The position numbers and the translations under genes are program-made. DNA of 64,000 nt from VXMF01 sp965206775 (lineage in GTDB: Bacteria; Acidobacteriota; Terriglobia; Bryobacterales; UBA6623), in assembly GCA_965206775.1 (NCBI GenBank), contig CBDBKU010000002.1:1736001-1800000 (forward strand). The letters run 5' to 3'. Below, one piece after another: positions 8,828 through 17,297 of this stretch. Position 1 is the first letter of the stretch, and the number at the start of each line of letters is the position of its first letter. The notes under the pieces are model-generated. The model ran no database searches, was not told the origin of the DNA, and was given only the letters and a program-made list of their open reading frames with translations.

Positions 8828-11800
8828 GTGCCTAGAGCAAAGTTTTTGCTAGTGATCGCGTGCGCAGCCATGTTGTGGCTGGTGCCAGGCGATGCGCTGG
8901 CGCAGTCGCAGGCGACGCTCGTGGGGTCGGTTACCGACCCCACTGGCGCTGCCGTTCCCGGGGCGCAGATCACTGTGTCCAACCTGAGTACCGGCCTTGA
9001 ACGCACGGTGGAAACCAATGAAGTCGGCCAGTTCAGAGTGTTCCCGCTGAATCCTGGGGATTACAGCGTGCTGGCCTCCACGGCTGGCTTCAAGTCGCAG
9101 ATTCGCGACGGAGTGGCGCTCCAAGTAGCCGACGTGGTGGAGCTCAACTTCACCATGGAACTCGGCGATGTCACCGAGACGATCGAGGTGACGGGGGCGG
9201 CCCCGGTCATGCAGACGCAGGAAGCTTCGGTGTCGGGCGTTGTGGTCACCGAAGAGTTGCAGCGGCTGCCCGTGAATCAGCGCAATTTCACGCGCTTGAT
9301 CCTTCTGATGCCCGGCACCAGTTCCCGCCGGCGCAGCCAGTCGCGTGGCACGGGTGAGTCCGGCACGCAGCTGTTTTCAGTCAACGGCGGTCGCCCGCAG
9401 GACAACAGCTACATCCTCGACAACGTGGATGCGAACATGCAGATGATGAATTCCCCGGGGATCTCACCCCCGATGGACGCCATTCAGGAGTTCAAGGTTG
9501 CCACGAACACTGGCTCGGAGTTCGCCCGCTCGGCCGGTGCGAACGTGAACTTGGTCATGAAGTCCGGGTCGAGGGAAGTCCACGGATCCGTGTACGAGTA
9601 CTTCCGGAACGCTCAGCTCGACGCCAACGAGTTCTTCTTCAACCGGAATCGGAACGCGTCCTCTCCAGAGCGCGTGCCCTTCAACCTCAACCAGTTTGGA
9701 GCGGCTGTAGGCGGCCCCATTCCCGGCCTGCGTGACAAGATGTTCTGGTTCGCCTCGTGGGAGGGCTTCCGACGGCGCCGCGGCAGCAACCAGACCTACT
9801 CCACGCCGCCGAGCGACTTCCGCTCGGGCGACTTCTCCCGCATCGCCGCGGGCGTGACGCGCCCGACACCGGGAGCGATCATTGACCCGCTGACAGGGAA
9901 CCCGTTCCCCAACGCCGTCATTCCGGCGTCCCGCCAGAATCGGGCGATTCCGGCCGCGATCTCTCTGACGCATCCCGGCGGGCCAAACCGGGCTGGCGAC
10001 ACGAACAACTTCATCGGCAACCGCAGCCAGCGCAATGACCGGGACCAGATTCACGTGCGTTGGGATTACAACATTGATTCAAACGACAATGTCTTCTTCC
10101 GCATCAGTAACCAGAATGCCGACCTCGTGAATCCGAGCAGCAATCCCAACTTCACATCCAACTCGGAGTTCGACGTCTTCAACTACGGCGGGACCTGGAA
10201 CCATATTTTCGGGCCCACCACGGTCATGCAGCTGACATTCGGGACCAATCAGCCGAACAATCCCCGCCTGGGCGCGCACCAGGGCGGAGTGACGCGCGGG
10301 GACTTCCTCGACCAGACCGGCATGCAGATGTACCAGCGCGACGTCTTTGGCGATCCGCTCGTCAGCATGGGATTCGGTTCGTACAATGCCGGCGGCGGCG
10401 CCGGCGGAACAGTCACAGGCGACGAGGTCTACCAAGCTTCCGGCAGCCTCTCGATGGTGTTCGGCCAGCACAGCCTGAAGGTCGGCGGGCAGTATCACTA
10501 CCGGCGGTTCTACACAAACACGTCGAACCCGATGAACGGTAACGCCACGTTCAATGGCCAGCTGAGCGGCTTCCCGATGGCGGACGGTCTCCTGGGCTAT
10601 CCGAGCGAGATCCGCCGCGGCCAAGGCAACACCCTGACGAACGGCATCGGTCATTTCTTGATCGGCTTCGTGCAGGATGACTGGCGAGTGTCCGAGAAGC
10701 TGACCGTCAACCTGGGCATGATGTACCAGTTCGGCAGCCGCCCGTACGACACGACTGACCGCCTCGGCAACCTCTGGGTGCGCCGCGATCCCACCAGTGG
10801 CGAGTTTTTCGGCTCGTTGCTGTGGGCCGCCGAGAACCCTCAACCCGCCCCTCCTGATGGTCGGGTCCCGACTGACACACCGTTCCAGACGGGATTGCCG
10901 GCAAACCTTGGTGGCTGGGGACGTGCCTTGATCGGTTCCGACCACAACGACATCGCCCCGCGACTCGGCGTGGCGTATCAGTTTGATAGCAAGACAGTTG
11001 TCCGGGCCGGCTTCGGGATGTTCTACAACTCGACATTCGTGCAGGAATTGCAGGACCTCCGCAAGTTCTGGCCCTTCACCGTCCAGCAGGTATTCAGCCC
11101 CAACCGCGGCGGAATTGACCTGCGTATCGACGACCAGGGCCCGCCGTTCTCCTCGACAGCCGCAATCGGCGGCTGGCCGCAGCAGCCCACCAACCGCTCG
11201 CCTTACTCGATGCAGTGGAACTTCTTCATCCAGCGGCAGGTGATGAACGACATGACCCTGGACATCGGCTACGTGGGGTCGGGCAGTCGCAAGCAGATCG
11301 GCTACTCGCCTTTCAACAATGCCCTCAGGCCCGGGCCGGGCAGCGTGCAGCCCAGGCGGCTGCTGCCTTCGTTCGGTGACCTCGACGGCGGCTCCAATCA
11401 ATACAACGGGTCTTACAACGCCCTCCAGGTCAAGCTGCAGAAGCGCTTCTCGGACGGCTTGCAGTTCAATCTCAACTACACCTGGCAGAAGGCGCTTGAC
11501 GGCCAGTCCTCGCTTGCCGAGGTCAAGGTGCAGAATCCGTTCGATCGCCGCCAGGACTACTCGCGTTCCAGCTGGGACACCCGGCAGGTGTTCAACTTCT
11601 CGTATGTCTATGAGCTGCCGCTGGGCAAGGGCAAGCAGTTCGGTTCGGATATGAGCGGCGCGGCCAACGCGCTCCTGGGTGGCTGGGCGGTGGAAGGCAT
11701 CACCAGGCTAGAGACCGGACCGCCGCTGAATATTCAGCTCGGACAGGATATCGCCAACACTGGGCGCTCACGGCAGCGGCCTAACTTGGCCGGCAATCCC

Positions 11801-12115
11801 AATGCAGGTCCGAAGACGCCGGACGCCTGGCTCAACGCCAGTGCATTCGAGGTCCCCGCGGACTACACGTTCGGGACGGCCGGAGCCTACATCTCGGACG
11901 CTGACGGCATCGTGTCGTTCGACGTCACGCTGGCCAAGACGTTCCGACTGACGGAGAGGCAAGGCGTGGAATTCCGCGTGGAGTTCTTCAACATCCCGAA
12001 TCACGTGAACTTCAACCTGCCCCAGGAGAGGATGAACCGAGGCAACTTTAATCGGATCACCTCTCAGAGCACCAACCCGCGACAGGTCCAGCTGGCTCTG
12101 CGCTACGTCTTCTAA
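8828..12115 (+). CDS. TonB-dependent receptor, Oar-like, with carboxypeptidase-regulatory domain
   Basis: 1095 residues. The start is GTG at 8828, preceded by GGAGG at 8814-8818. A signal peptide runs through residues 1-24 (ending at ALAQS). A carboxypeptidase regulatory-like beta-sandwich follows at about residues 28-105 (LVGSVTDPTGAAVPGAQITV). The plug region contains LPVNQRNFTRLILLMPGT and the barrel fills the rest. The last residues, QVQLALRYVF, form the terminal beta-signal ending in phenylalanine. These receptors take up oligomers or chelates across the outer membrane using TonB energy. Acidobacteria carry many of them. No dedicated partner lies next to it, since an insertion sequence is upstream and a fossil element downstream. 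Confidence 0.93.
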   Translation: MPRAKFLLVIACAAMLWLVPGDALAQSQATLVGSVTDPTGAAVPGAQITVSNLSTGLERTVETNEVGQFRVFPLNPGDYSVLASTAGFKSQIRDGVALQVADVVELNFTMELGDVTETIEVTGAAPVMQTQEASVSGVVVTEELQRLPVNQRNFTRLILLMPGTSSRRRSQSRGTGESGTQLFSVNGGRPQDNSYILDNVDANMQMMNSPGISPPMDAIQEFKVATNTGSEFARSAGANVNLVMKSGSREVHGSVYEYFRNAQLDANEFFFNRNRNASSPERVPFNLNQFGAAVGGPIPGLRDKMFWFASWEGFRRRRGSNQTYSTPPSDFRSGDFSRIAAGVTRPTPGAIIDPLTGNPFPNAVIPASRQNRAIPAAISLTHPGGPNRAGDTNNFIGNRSQRNDRDQIHVRWDYNIDSNDNVFFRISNQNADLVNPSSNPNFTSNSEFDVFNYGGTWNHIFGPTTVMQLTFGTNQPNNPRLGAHQGGVTRGDFLDQTGMQMYQRDVFGDPLVSMGFGSYNAGGGAGGTVTGDEVYQASGSLSMVFGQHSLKVGGQYHYRRFYTNTSNPMNGNATFNGQLSGFPMADGLLGYPSEIRRGQGNTLTNGIGHFLIGFVQDDWRVSEKLTVNLGMMYQFGSRPYDTTDRLGNLWVRRDPTSGEFFGSLLWAAENPQPAPPDGRVPTDTPFQTGLPANLGGWGRALIGSDHNDIAPRLGVAYQFDSKTVVRAGFGMFYNSTFVQELQDLRKFWPFTVQQVFSPNRGGIDLRIDDQGPPFSSTAAIGGWPQQPTNRSPYSMQWNFFIQRQVMNDMTLDIGYVGSGSRKQIGYSPFNNALRPGPGSVQPRRLLPSFGDLDGGSNQYNGSYNALQVKLQKRFSDGLQFNLNYTWQKALDGQSSLAEVKVQNPFDRRQDYSRSSWDTRQVFNFSYVYELPLGKGKQFGSDMSGAANALLGGWAVEGITRLETGPPLNIQLGQDIANTGRSRQRPNLAGNPNAGPKTPDAWLNASAFEVPADYTFGTAGAYISDADGIVSFDVTLAKTFRLTERQGVEFRVEFFNIPNHVNFNLPQERMNRGNFNRITSQSTNPRQVQLALRYVF

Positions 12116-12140
12116 CCGGCCTTCCCGGTCCTAGAATCAC

Positions 12141-12176
12141 AGCCCCGCCGCGGCACGCGGCGGGGCTTTCGTATTT
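12141..12176 (+). terminator. Rho-independent terminator after the TonB receptor
   Basis: A perfect 12-bp stem (AGCCCCGCCGCG pairing with CGCGGCGGGGCT) with a 3-base loop spans 12141-12167. It is followed by TTTCGTATTT and lies 26 bases after the receptor stop codon. Confidence 0.88.
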
Positions 12177-12239
12177 CCAACGCCAATACTCAGTCATGCG
12201 CCGCCCCGGGAAGCCCACGGGCCGGAAGCAGCAAATGCT

Positions 12240-12860
12240 CCCAGCGGCCGTTTCGCCACCGCCTTATCAATTCAGTTGTTGCCGCAGTCGCCATTCCAAC
12301 CGTGCTGCGTCGTCTGGCAGGGAACAGCAAATTGCGTGACCACTCGGGAGGTCGCGGACAGCCTAGCATCTCGCTTCCCAAGATCCCGACGGCGCATACT
12401 AGCCCGAATCTGAGCTAACACCATCCATCCGCACTGCATCGTCCGCGGCGGCGGCATCTCACCTGCCGGTGGGCGCTGGATCGCCTGCCGCCCGGACTGC
12501 TTCCTTCCGGGGCGCGTCCTTTCGCGCCTCTTCCGGCCACCCCAGGCATTCCAAGCCGCGCGGCCGCCGTTCCTCGGCCCCTTCCCGGTACCGAGCGACA
12601 CCGCGTTGCTCGACCGTTTCCTCGCTTTGCTGCGCCAGACTGACTGGACGGTTGGCGCCAAGCCGGCCTTCGCCGGCCCGGCCCAGGCCTCGACTCTGTC
12701 GGCCGCTACCCGCACCGCATCGCGATCTCCTACGACCGCCTGCTCTCCGTCGAGGACGGACAGGTCCGCTTCCCTTGGAAAGACGTCCTCAATCGCTCGA
12801 CCCTGCTACGTCCCTCACGCCGCGTTCGAACCCTTGCAAGCTCCAAATTCGGGCGCCAGA
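12240..12860 (+). pseudogene. Decayed IS91-family (Y-transposase) remnant
   Basis: Pieces of an IS91-type transposase lie in order on the plus strand. A zinc-finger-like remnant (SCCRSRH) is near 12275-12295. The segment HPHCIVRGGGISPAGGRW is at about 12426-12480, then ACRPDCFLPGRVLSRLFR and LLRQTDWTVGAKPAFAGP to about 12690. After a frame change comes GRYPHRIAISYDRLLSVEDG to about 12770. Family members read HPHxHCVVPGGG, FFLPVRVLSRLFR and LGRYTHRVAISN at these places. An in-frame TGA at 12411 and at least two frame changes show it is dead. No complete ends were identified. Confidence 0.78.
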
Positions 12861-12944
12861 GTCCCGGCGGGGCTTTTGTTCTGGCGGCCCCGCTCGCGCG
12901 AGGGATCTGGTCGGGCCTCCGGCAGGATCGACGAGCCAAGGCAA

Positions 12945-13862
12945 TCACCGGGCCAGCAATCGCGAGAGGTTGCCTCCGAAAATTCTCTTCGCATCGTCCG
13001 CAGGCAGTCCGATCGAGCACAGCGAGTCGCAATGGGCGTCAAGAACTGCTCGGTGCCAGCCCCTGGGGAAGAACGACGAGTCCGACCCGAATAGCAAGCG
13101 ACCCGGCCCCACCACATCCAGCGCGCGGTCAAACACCTCCGCCAGTGTCGGCTGAGGCGTCAAGTACTTCGTCCACCCGTTGCTGCTCGACGTATCGACG
13201 TATACATTCGGGGCCAAGCTGGCCAGCATCAGAGTCTCGCGGAAGTATCCAGCGCCGAAATGTGGGACCACGAAGTTCGTATCGGGATGCTCGAGGGCAA
13301 CGCGGTGAAGGTCGATCGGGTTCGAGTAGCTCATGTCGAACCTCGAAGCCAAGCCGAGCTTGGCCCGAACGCCGACCGTCAGGACGCCGCAGTGAACGAA
13401 CACCACTCTGCCAGGGGACTCTGCGGCCAGATCGTACAGGGGGTTCAGGCGCTCGTCCTGGACCGAGAACCCGAGCATTGCCGGAAACAGGCAGAGCCCT
13501 TGGAGTCCCAATTCCTCGAATGCCCTTCTTGCCCGTTCCACTGCATCGCCGGCGAGCGGGTTGAGCATGAAGTACCCGTAGAGTCGGTCCGGGAAAGCCC
13601 GCACTGCATCTCCTGCCGCCGATTCGTCTCCCGGCAGGCTCGCCATCAGCACCGACTTCGATACGCCGTTCCGGTCCAGCTCTCGAACCCATTCGCGCGC
13701 GAGTTCCTCGTTGCTCGCCGGCGGGGCCTCCCATCCCAGGGAAGCGACCAGCGCGTCGACATCGGCCGTGCCCTTCTGCAGTGCAAGCGCTTTAAAGAAT
13801 GCCCGCGAGAACAGGTGCGCGTGTGCGTCCTGGACTTCGATTTCACCCCACGGCGATTGCAT
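12945..13862 (-). CDS. Amidohydrolase family protein (metal-dependent TIM barrel)
   Basis: 305 residues, starting at ATG 13862, whose first 20 bases overlap the end of the MoaD-like gene. A longer frame reaches 13958 but crosses the upstream gene. The metal-binding motif DAHAHLF is near the N-terminus. Further candidate ligands are in VFVHCG, VPHFGAGYF and LLFGSDSSFFP, the order seen in amidohydrolase_2 (PF04909) enzymes. These are hydrolases or decarboxylases, often of ring-cleavage or carboxylic substrates. The specific reaction is not evident. It is the last gene of a close-packed minus-strand group. Confidence 0.85.
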   Translation of the reverse strand: MQSPWGEIEVQDAHAHLFSRAFFKALALQKGTADVDALVASLGWEAPPASNEELAREWVRELDRNGVSKSVLMASLPGDESAAGDAVRAFPDRLYGYFMLNPLAGDAVERARRAFEELGLQGLCLFPAMLGFSVQDERLNPLYDLAAESPGRVVFVHCGVLTVGVRAKLGLASRFDMSYSNPIDLHRVALEHPDTNFVVPHFGAGYFRETLMLASLAPNVYVDTSSSNGWTKYLTPQPTLAEVFDRALDVVGPGRLLFGSDSSFFPRGWHRAVLDAHCDSLCSIGLPADDAKRIFGGNLSRLLAR

Positions 13863-14151
13863 CGGTCTCCTGGCGCCCTCCCGAGATGGCTGGAATGAAA
13901 TGGACTTCGGAGTCTTCGTCGAGGTCATCCAGCATGCCAAGCGTGCTGATTTCGCCATCGATGGCCACGGAGATATTGCCGCGTAGCTGCCCGCCGTCTA
14001 GCAAGCGACCGCGCAGTGCCGGATAGCGCCCGGTCAGTGCATCGACGACTTCGCCGACAGTCGAGCCGCTGACATCGAGCGTTTCGCAATTGCCGGCCAG
14101 CGGTCGCAGCATGGTTGGAATGAATACTGTGGCCACGGATAGTTCGATCAT
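13843..14151 (-). CDS. MoaD/ThiS-family ubiquitin-like sulfur carrier protein
   Basis: 102 residues. The beta-grasp pattern fits MoaD: VATVFIPTMLRPLAG, then ...GEVVDALTGRYPALR, then DGGQLRGNISVAIDGE, then DSEVHFIPAISGG. In true carriers the Gly-Gly is the exact C-terminus. Here ten more residues (RQETDAIAVG) follow before the stop, because the frame runs into the amidohydrolase start. Either the tail is removed or the protein is not activated in the usual way. Its neighbours are not molybdopterin genes. Confidence 0.8.
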   Translation of the reverse strand: MIELSVATVFIPTMLRPLAGNCETLDVSGSTVGEVVDALTGRYPALRGRLLDGGQLRGNISVAIDGEISTLGMLDDLDEDSEVHFIPAISGGRQETDAIAVG

Positions 14152-14206
14152 AGTGCAGGGTCAGCTTGCGAAATCGGCCATCTTGGGAGACCCTTTCGAT
14201 CTCGAC

Positions 14207-15364
14207 CTACCCGAACGCCCTCGTCACGGACCACCAGCATCCAACGATTGCGATCGCAGCCGAACAGGGTATGACGACGTACCGGCGATAGCCTTCGAGG
14301 TGCCGGAACCTTCCCACTAGCGCAAGCGCAAGCGCGACGACGCCCACCTGTCCCAGTTCCACCCCTAGATTGAATGAAACCAGTGCCGTCAGGAATCGTC
14401 CCTCGGGCATGCCCAGTTCGCTCAGCACGCCTGCAAAGCCCAGGCCGTGCAGCAGTCCGAAAGAGAATACCAGCGCCACGCGCCAGGGTTTCAATGTCGA
14501 AGTCGCGATGTTCTCGACTGCGACCCAGCTGATCGAGAGTGCGATCAGGGTTTCGACGAACCGCTCCGGAAGCGACAGGATGCCTTGCATGGAAAGTGCG
14601 AGCGTTACGGAGTGGGCGAGTGTGAACGCAGTGACTTGGTATAGCAACGGTCGCCAGCGGGCGCTCAGGAGGAACAGTCCCAGAACGAAGAGGATGTGGT
14701 CAAGGCCCTTCGGGACGATGTGCGTAAAACCCAGCTTCAGATAAGCAAGGAAAACGCCCTGCTCCGAGATCGATCGCGAGCCTTCGGCCAATGGAAACGA
14801 CGGGCTTGGGTCTGCGGGTTCGAGTAGCACGGTGTACGCGTCTGCGCGGTTCGGAGATAGGATTCGGAGCGATACGGTCTTGTAGCGTGCAGGAGCCTGA
14901 AACACCATTTCCAAGGCAGTTCCCGGCACCTGGCCCGTCAGGCGAGCGAGCGTTCCGAGGACGGTCGGCGGGTCCGCCTCTGCTGCCGCAGGCGTGCCGT
15001 GGTGCGGGAACGAGACTTCGAAAGACACCGGAATGCCGTCGAAGGCAATACGGATGTCGTCTCGCACCGCATTGCGCGCCGTCTCGACAGCGGCCGCGAA
15101 CGTTTCCTCCGGAAGCTCCCGCATCCCTTGCGCAACTCGCTCGGAGTCGGTCTCGAGCGGCAGTCCCAGCGCCAGCGCATCCGCATCGAGACCGATGTCG
15201 GCCTGGAAAGTTCCTTCGCCGGTAACCACGACCGTTACCGGCGTGATGGTGAAGTCGTGGGCAGCCGCGCTTGCCAGCGCGACCGTCGCGGCAACGGCCA
15301 ACTTAGTCGCGGACGCCCCGTACACGGCGTTTCTCCCGAGCTTCCGTCGGGCAGGGAAGGTCAA
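14207..15364 (-). CDS. HupE/UreJ-type multi-spanning membrane protein
   Basis: 385 residues. An N-terminal signal or anchor (VAATVALASAAA) precedes a periplasmic region of about 180 residues. The C-terminal half has six or seven membrane segments with the conserved histidine-rich signature GFTHIVPKGLDHILFVLGLF and TAFTLAHSVTLAL, then GLLHGLGFAG. This matches the HupE/UreJ_2 family (PF13795), predicted metal (nickel or cobalt) permeases or hydrogenase/urease accessory proteins. No hydrogenase or urease gene is in the window, so the role is open. It lies 55 bases upstream of the MoaD-like gene and 21 bases after the ankyrin lipoprotein gene. Confidence 0.85.
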   Translation of the reverse strand: MTFPARRKLGRNAVYGASATKLAVAATVALASAAAHDFTITPVTVVVTGEGTFQADIGLDADALALGLPLETDSERVAQGMRELPEETFAAAVETARNAVRDDIRIAFDGIPVSFEVSFPHHGTPAAAEADPPTVLGTLARLTGQVPGTALEMVFQAPARYKTVSLRILSPNRADAYTVLLEPADPSPSFPLAEGSRSISEQGVFLAYLKLGFTHIVPKGLDHILFVLGLFLLSARWRPLLYQVTAFTLAHSVTLALSMQGILSLPERFVETLIALSISWVAVENIATSTLKPWRVALVFSFGLLHGLGFAGVLSELGMPEGRFLTALVSFNLGVELGQVGVVALALALVGRFRHLEGYRRYVVIPCSAAIAIVGCWWSVTRAFG

Positions 15365-15385
15365 GGTTGCACCCCGCGCTTCCCG

Positions 15386-15982
15386 TCATCGCGAGGAGGA
15401 CTGGCCAAGCATCGCGACTACGTCGTCGTGCCCGTTGTTCTGCGCAAACGTGGCGGCCGATTCCCCGTCGATATCCATCAGCCCAGGGTCAGCCCCCTTG
15501 GAGAGGAGCATTTGCACGATGTCGGAATGGCCTTCCGCTGCTGCGAACATCAACGCGGTCCAGCCCTCTTCACCATCGGTTATGTTCACTTCTGCACCGT
15601 GGGCTAGGAGGATCTCGACGGTTGGCGCATTCGGGCCGGAAGCAGCATACATCAGCGCCGTCCGACGGTTGCTGTCCCTCATGTTCGGGATGGCTTTGTT
15701 TTCGCACAGCAGGCGGACTGTGGTTGCATGCCCCCCGTAGGAGGCGAGCATCAGCATGGTCCTGCCATCTGCGTCCGCGGCATTGACGTCAATGTCGGGC
15801 AGCATAGCTTCGACAGCTTTCCTGTTGCCCTGGAACGCCGCATCTACCAGCCGGTCACCCAGTACGCCGCCGGACGCGTAGCTACCGCCCTCTCCATCCG
15901 ATGAACTCGAAGGAGCCGAACCGCAAGCGAGCCCGGACAGGCAGATTCCTGCCACGAAGAATGCCGAGGCTGGTTGACGCAC
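15386..15982 (-). CDS. Ankyrin-repeat lipoprotein
   Basis: 198 residues. The N-terminus has a lipoprotein signal with lipobox SGLAC (cysteine near residue 20), followed by a serine/glycine-rich linker. About four ankyrin repeats then run to the C-terminus (DADGRTMLMLASYGGHATTV, NRRTALMYAASG, GWTALMFAAAEGHSDIVQML). It is probably an exported binding protein anchored to a membrane. It is the first gene of the group leading to the HupE-like, MoaD-like and amidohydrolase genes. Confidence 0.87.
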   Translation of the reverse strand: MRQPASAFFVAGICLSGLACGSAPSSSSDGEGGSYASGGVLGDRLVDAAFQGNRKAVEAMLPDIDVNAADADGRTMLMLASYGGHATTVRLLCENKAIPNMRDSNRRTALMYAASGPNAPTVEILLAHGAEVNITDGEEGWTALMFAAAEGHSDIVQMLLSKGADPGLMDIDGESAATFAQNNGHDDVVAMLGQSSSR

Positions 15983-16010
15983 AGTTTTCGGAGTCTAGCA
16001 GATGGGCGGT

Positions 16011-16787
16011 TCAGACCACTTCGAGCTTATTGCCCCCCATGAGACCGCCGTCCACGGCATGCACCGTACCGGTTACCCACCGGGACTCATCTGACGCCAG
16101 GAAGAGGGCGTAGTCGGCAATGTCATCCGGTTCGCCGATGCGTCCAAGAGGATACATGCGACGCAATGCTTCGAACCCCGCCGGGAATCTCCCCCAGTAG
16201 TCCATCGAGGCCGATGTTGCGATGGTTCCAGGGCAAATCACATTGGATCGAACGTTCCATTGGGCGTAGTCTGCAGCCACGAGTCGCATCATCGAGATCA
16301 GTCCGCCCTTTGCTGCGGTGTAAGCTGTCTCGCTCACAGCACGAAGAGCGTTGACGCTCGAGATCGTCACGATGCTGCCGCCGTTCCTATCGCGCATCAA
16401 TGGAACGGCGTGCTTCGTACATAGGAACGGACCCTTGAGGCAGGCGTCCAGGGTGCGGTCCCAATCCGCTTCCTCCAGATCAGCGATGGCGGTGTCGTTG
16501 AACGCTGCGAATGCGTTGTTCACAAGGATGTCGAGACCGCCCAGCAAACCGCGGATTCGCTCCATCATCGCCGCGACCTCCGATTCCTTCGCGTGGTCGG
16601 CGACATGTCCGACTACGTTCCCATCACCTTCGGCAACGACCTGAGCCAGAGTCAACCCGGCCGTGGCGGCGATGTCGTTCGCGACCACCCGAGCCCCTTC
16701 GGCGACGAATCGCCGGACGATCGCGGATCCGATGCCGCCCGCTGCTCCTGTCACCAGAGCTGTCTTTCCGTGCAATCTGCCGGGCAT
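16011..16787 (-). CDS. SDR-family oxidoreductase
   Basis: 258 residues from ATG 16787. The open frame extends upstream to 16871, but the SDR fold begins just after MPGRLHGKTALVTG. The cofactor motif is TGAAGGIG, the structural NNAF is present, the catalytic serine is in TISSVNAL and the Tyr-Lys pair is in YTAAKGG. The C-terminal PGTIATSASMDYW and WVTGTVHAVDGG segments are classical for this fold. It is a cytoplasmic NAD(P)-dependent alcohol/ketone oxidoreductase with unknown substrate. It ends 28 bases before the ankyrin lipoprotein start, so it may be the first gene of that transcript. Confidence 0.92.
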   Translation of the reverse strand: MPGRLHGKTALVTGAAGGIGSAIVRRFVAEGARVVANDIAATAGLTLAQVVAEGDGNVVGHVADHAKESEVAAMMERIRGLLGGLDILVNNAFAAFNDTAIADLEEADWDRTLDACLKGPFLCTKHAVPLMRDRNGGSIVTISSVNALRAVSETAYTAAKGGLISMMRLVAADYAQWNVRSNVICPGTIATSASMDYWGRFPAGFEALRRMYPLGRIGEPDDIADYALFLASDESRWVTGTVHAVDGGLMGGNKLEVV

Positions 16788-16907
16788 CAGGTTGCAGCGT
16801 ACACCAAGCAGACTCGCTTGCTCTGCCGCGTTGCTCCCGACTCGCTTCCCACCTGACTTCGACAGTGGCAAGCGAATTGCAGGCAGCTGCTACGCTAAGG
16901 ATCGAAC

Positions 16908-16994
16908 GGAGGAATGGCCGAGTGGTTGAAGGCGGCGGTCTTGAAAACCGCAAGGCTCGAAAGGGTCTCGGGGGTTCGAATCCCTCTTCCTCCG
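16908..16994 (+). tRNA. tRNA-Ser (anticodon TGA)
   Basis: 87 bases. Acceptor GGAGGAA pairs with TTCCTCC, with discriminator G at 16994. The D-arm region contains GGCCGAGTGGTTGAAGGC. The anticodon arm is GCGGT-CTTGAAA-ACCGC, with TGA at 16942-16944. A long variable arm is present, as expected for serine, and the T-loop is GTTCGAATC. CCA is not encoded. Accessory sequence begins immediately downstream. Confidence 0.95.
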
Positions 16995-17297
16995 CCGCTG
17001 CTCACCCAAGCTCGTCCGCGACGTGCTCGCCGCCGACTCTTGGAAGCACCTCACCCTCGCCAACATCAGCCGCAATTAACACAAACCCGCGCTGTGCCAC
17101 GTAGATGTCGCTCCGGCCCGGCGCGGTCCGGACCAGCCCCGCGCGGATCAGCCGACGGCTACGGGACGGCTCGCGGCTGCCCCCTGGGCGTCAGCCGGTC
17201 CGGCAACCCCGTATCAAGCTTCCACGACGGGCCGGCGGTGGCCATCGCAGTCTGCATGCAGCGAGACCCGTTGCAAGCCCATCCATTGCCTGACGGT
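16995..17297. other. Non-coding stretch downstream of tRNA-Ser
   Basis: About 300 bases. A short plus-strand frame ends at about 17080 (VRDVLAADSWKHLTLANISR), which could be a gene tail, but I do not recognise it. The rest shows nothing. This is the boundary between the conserved group and the accessory region. Confidence 0.4.
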
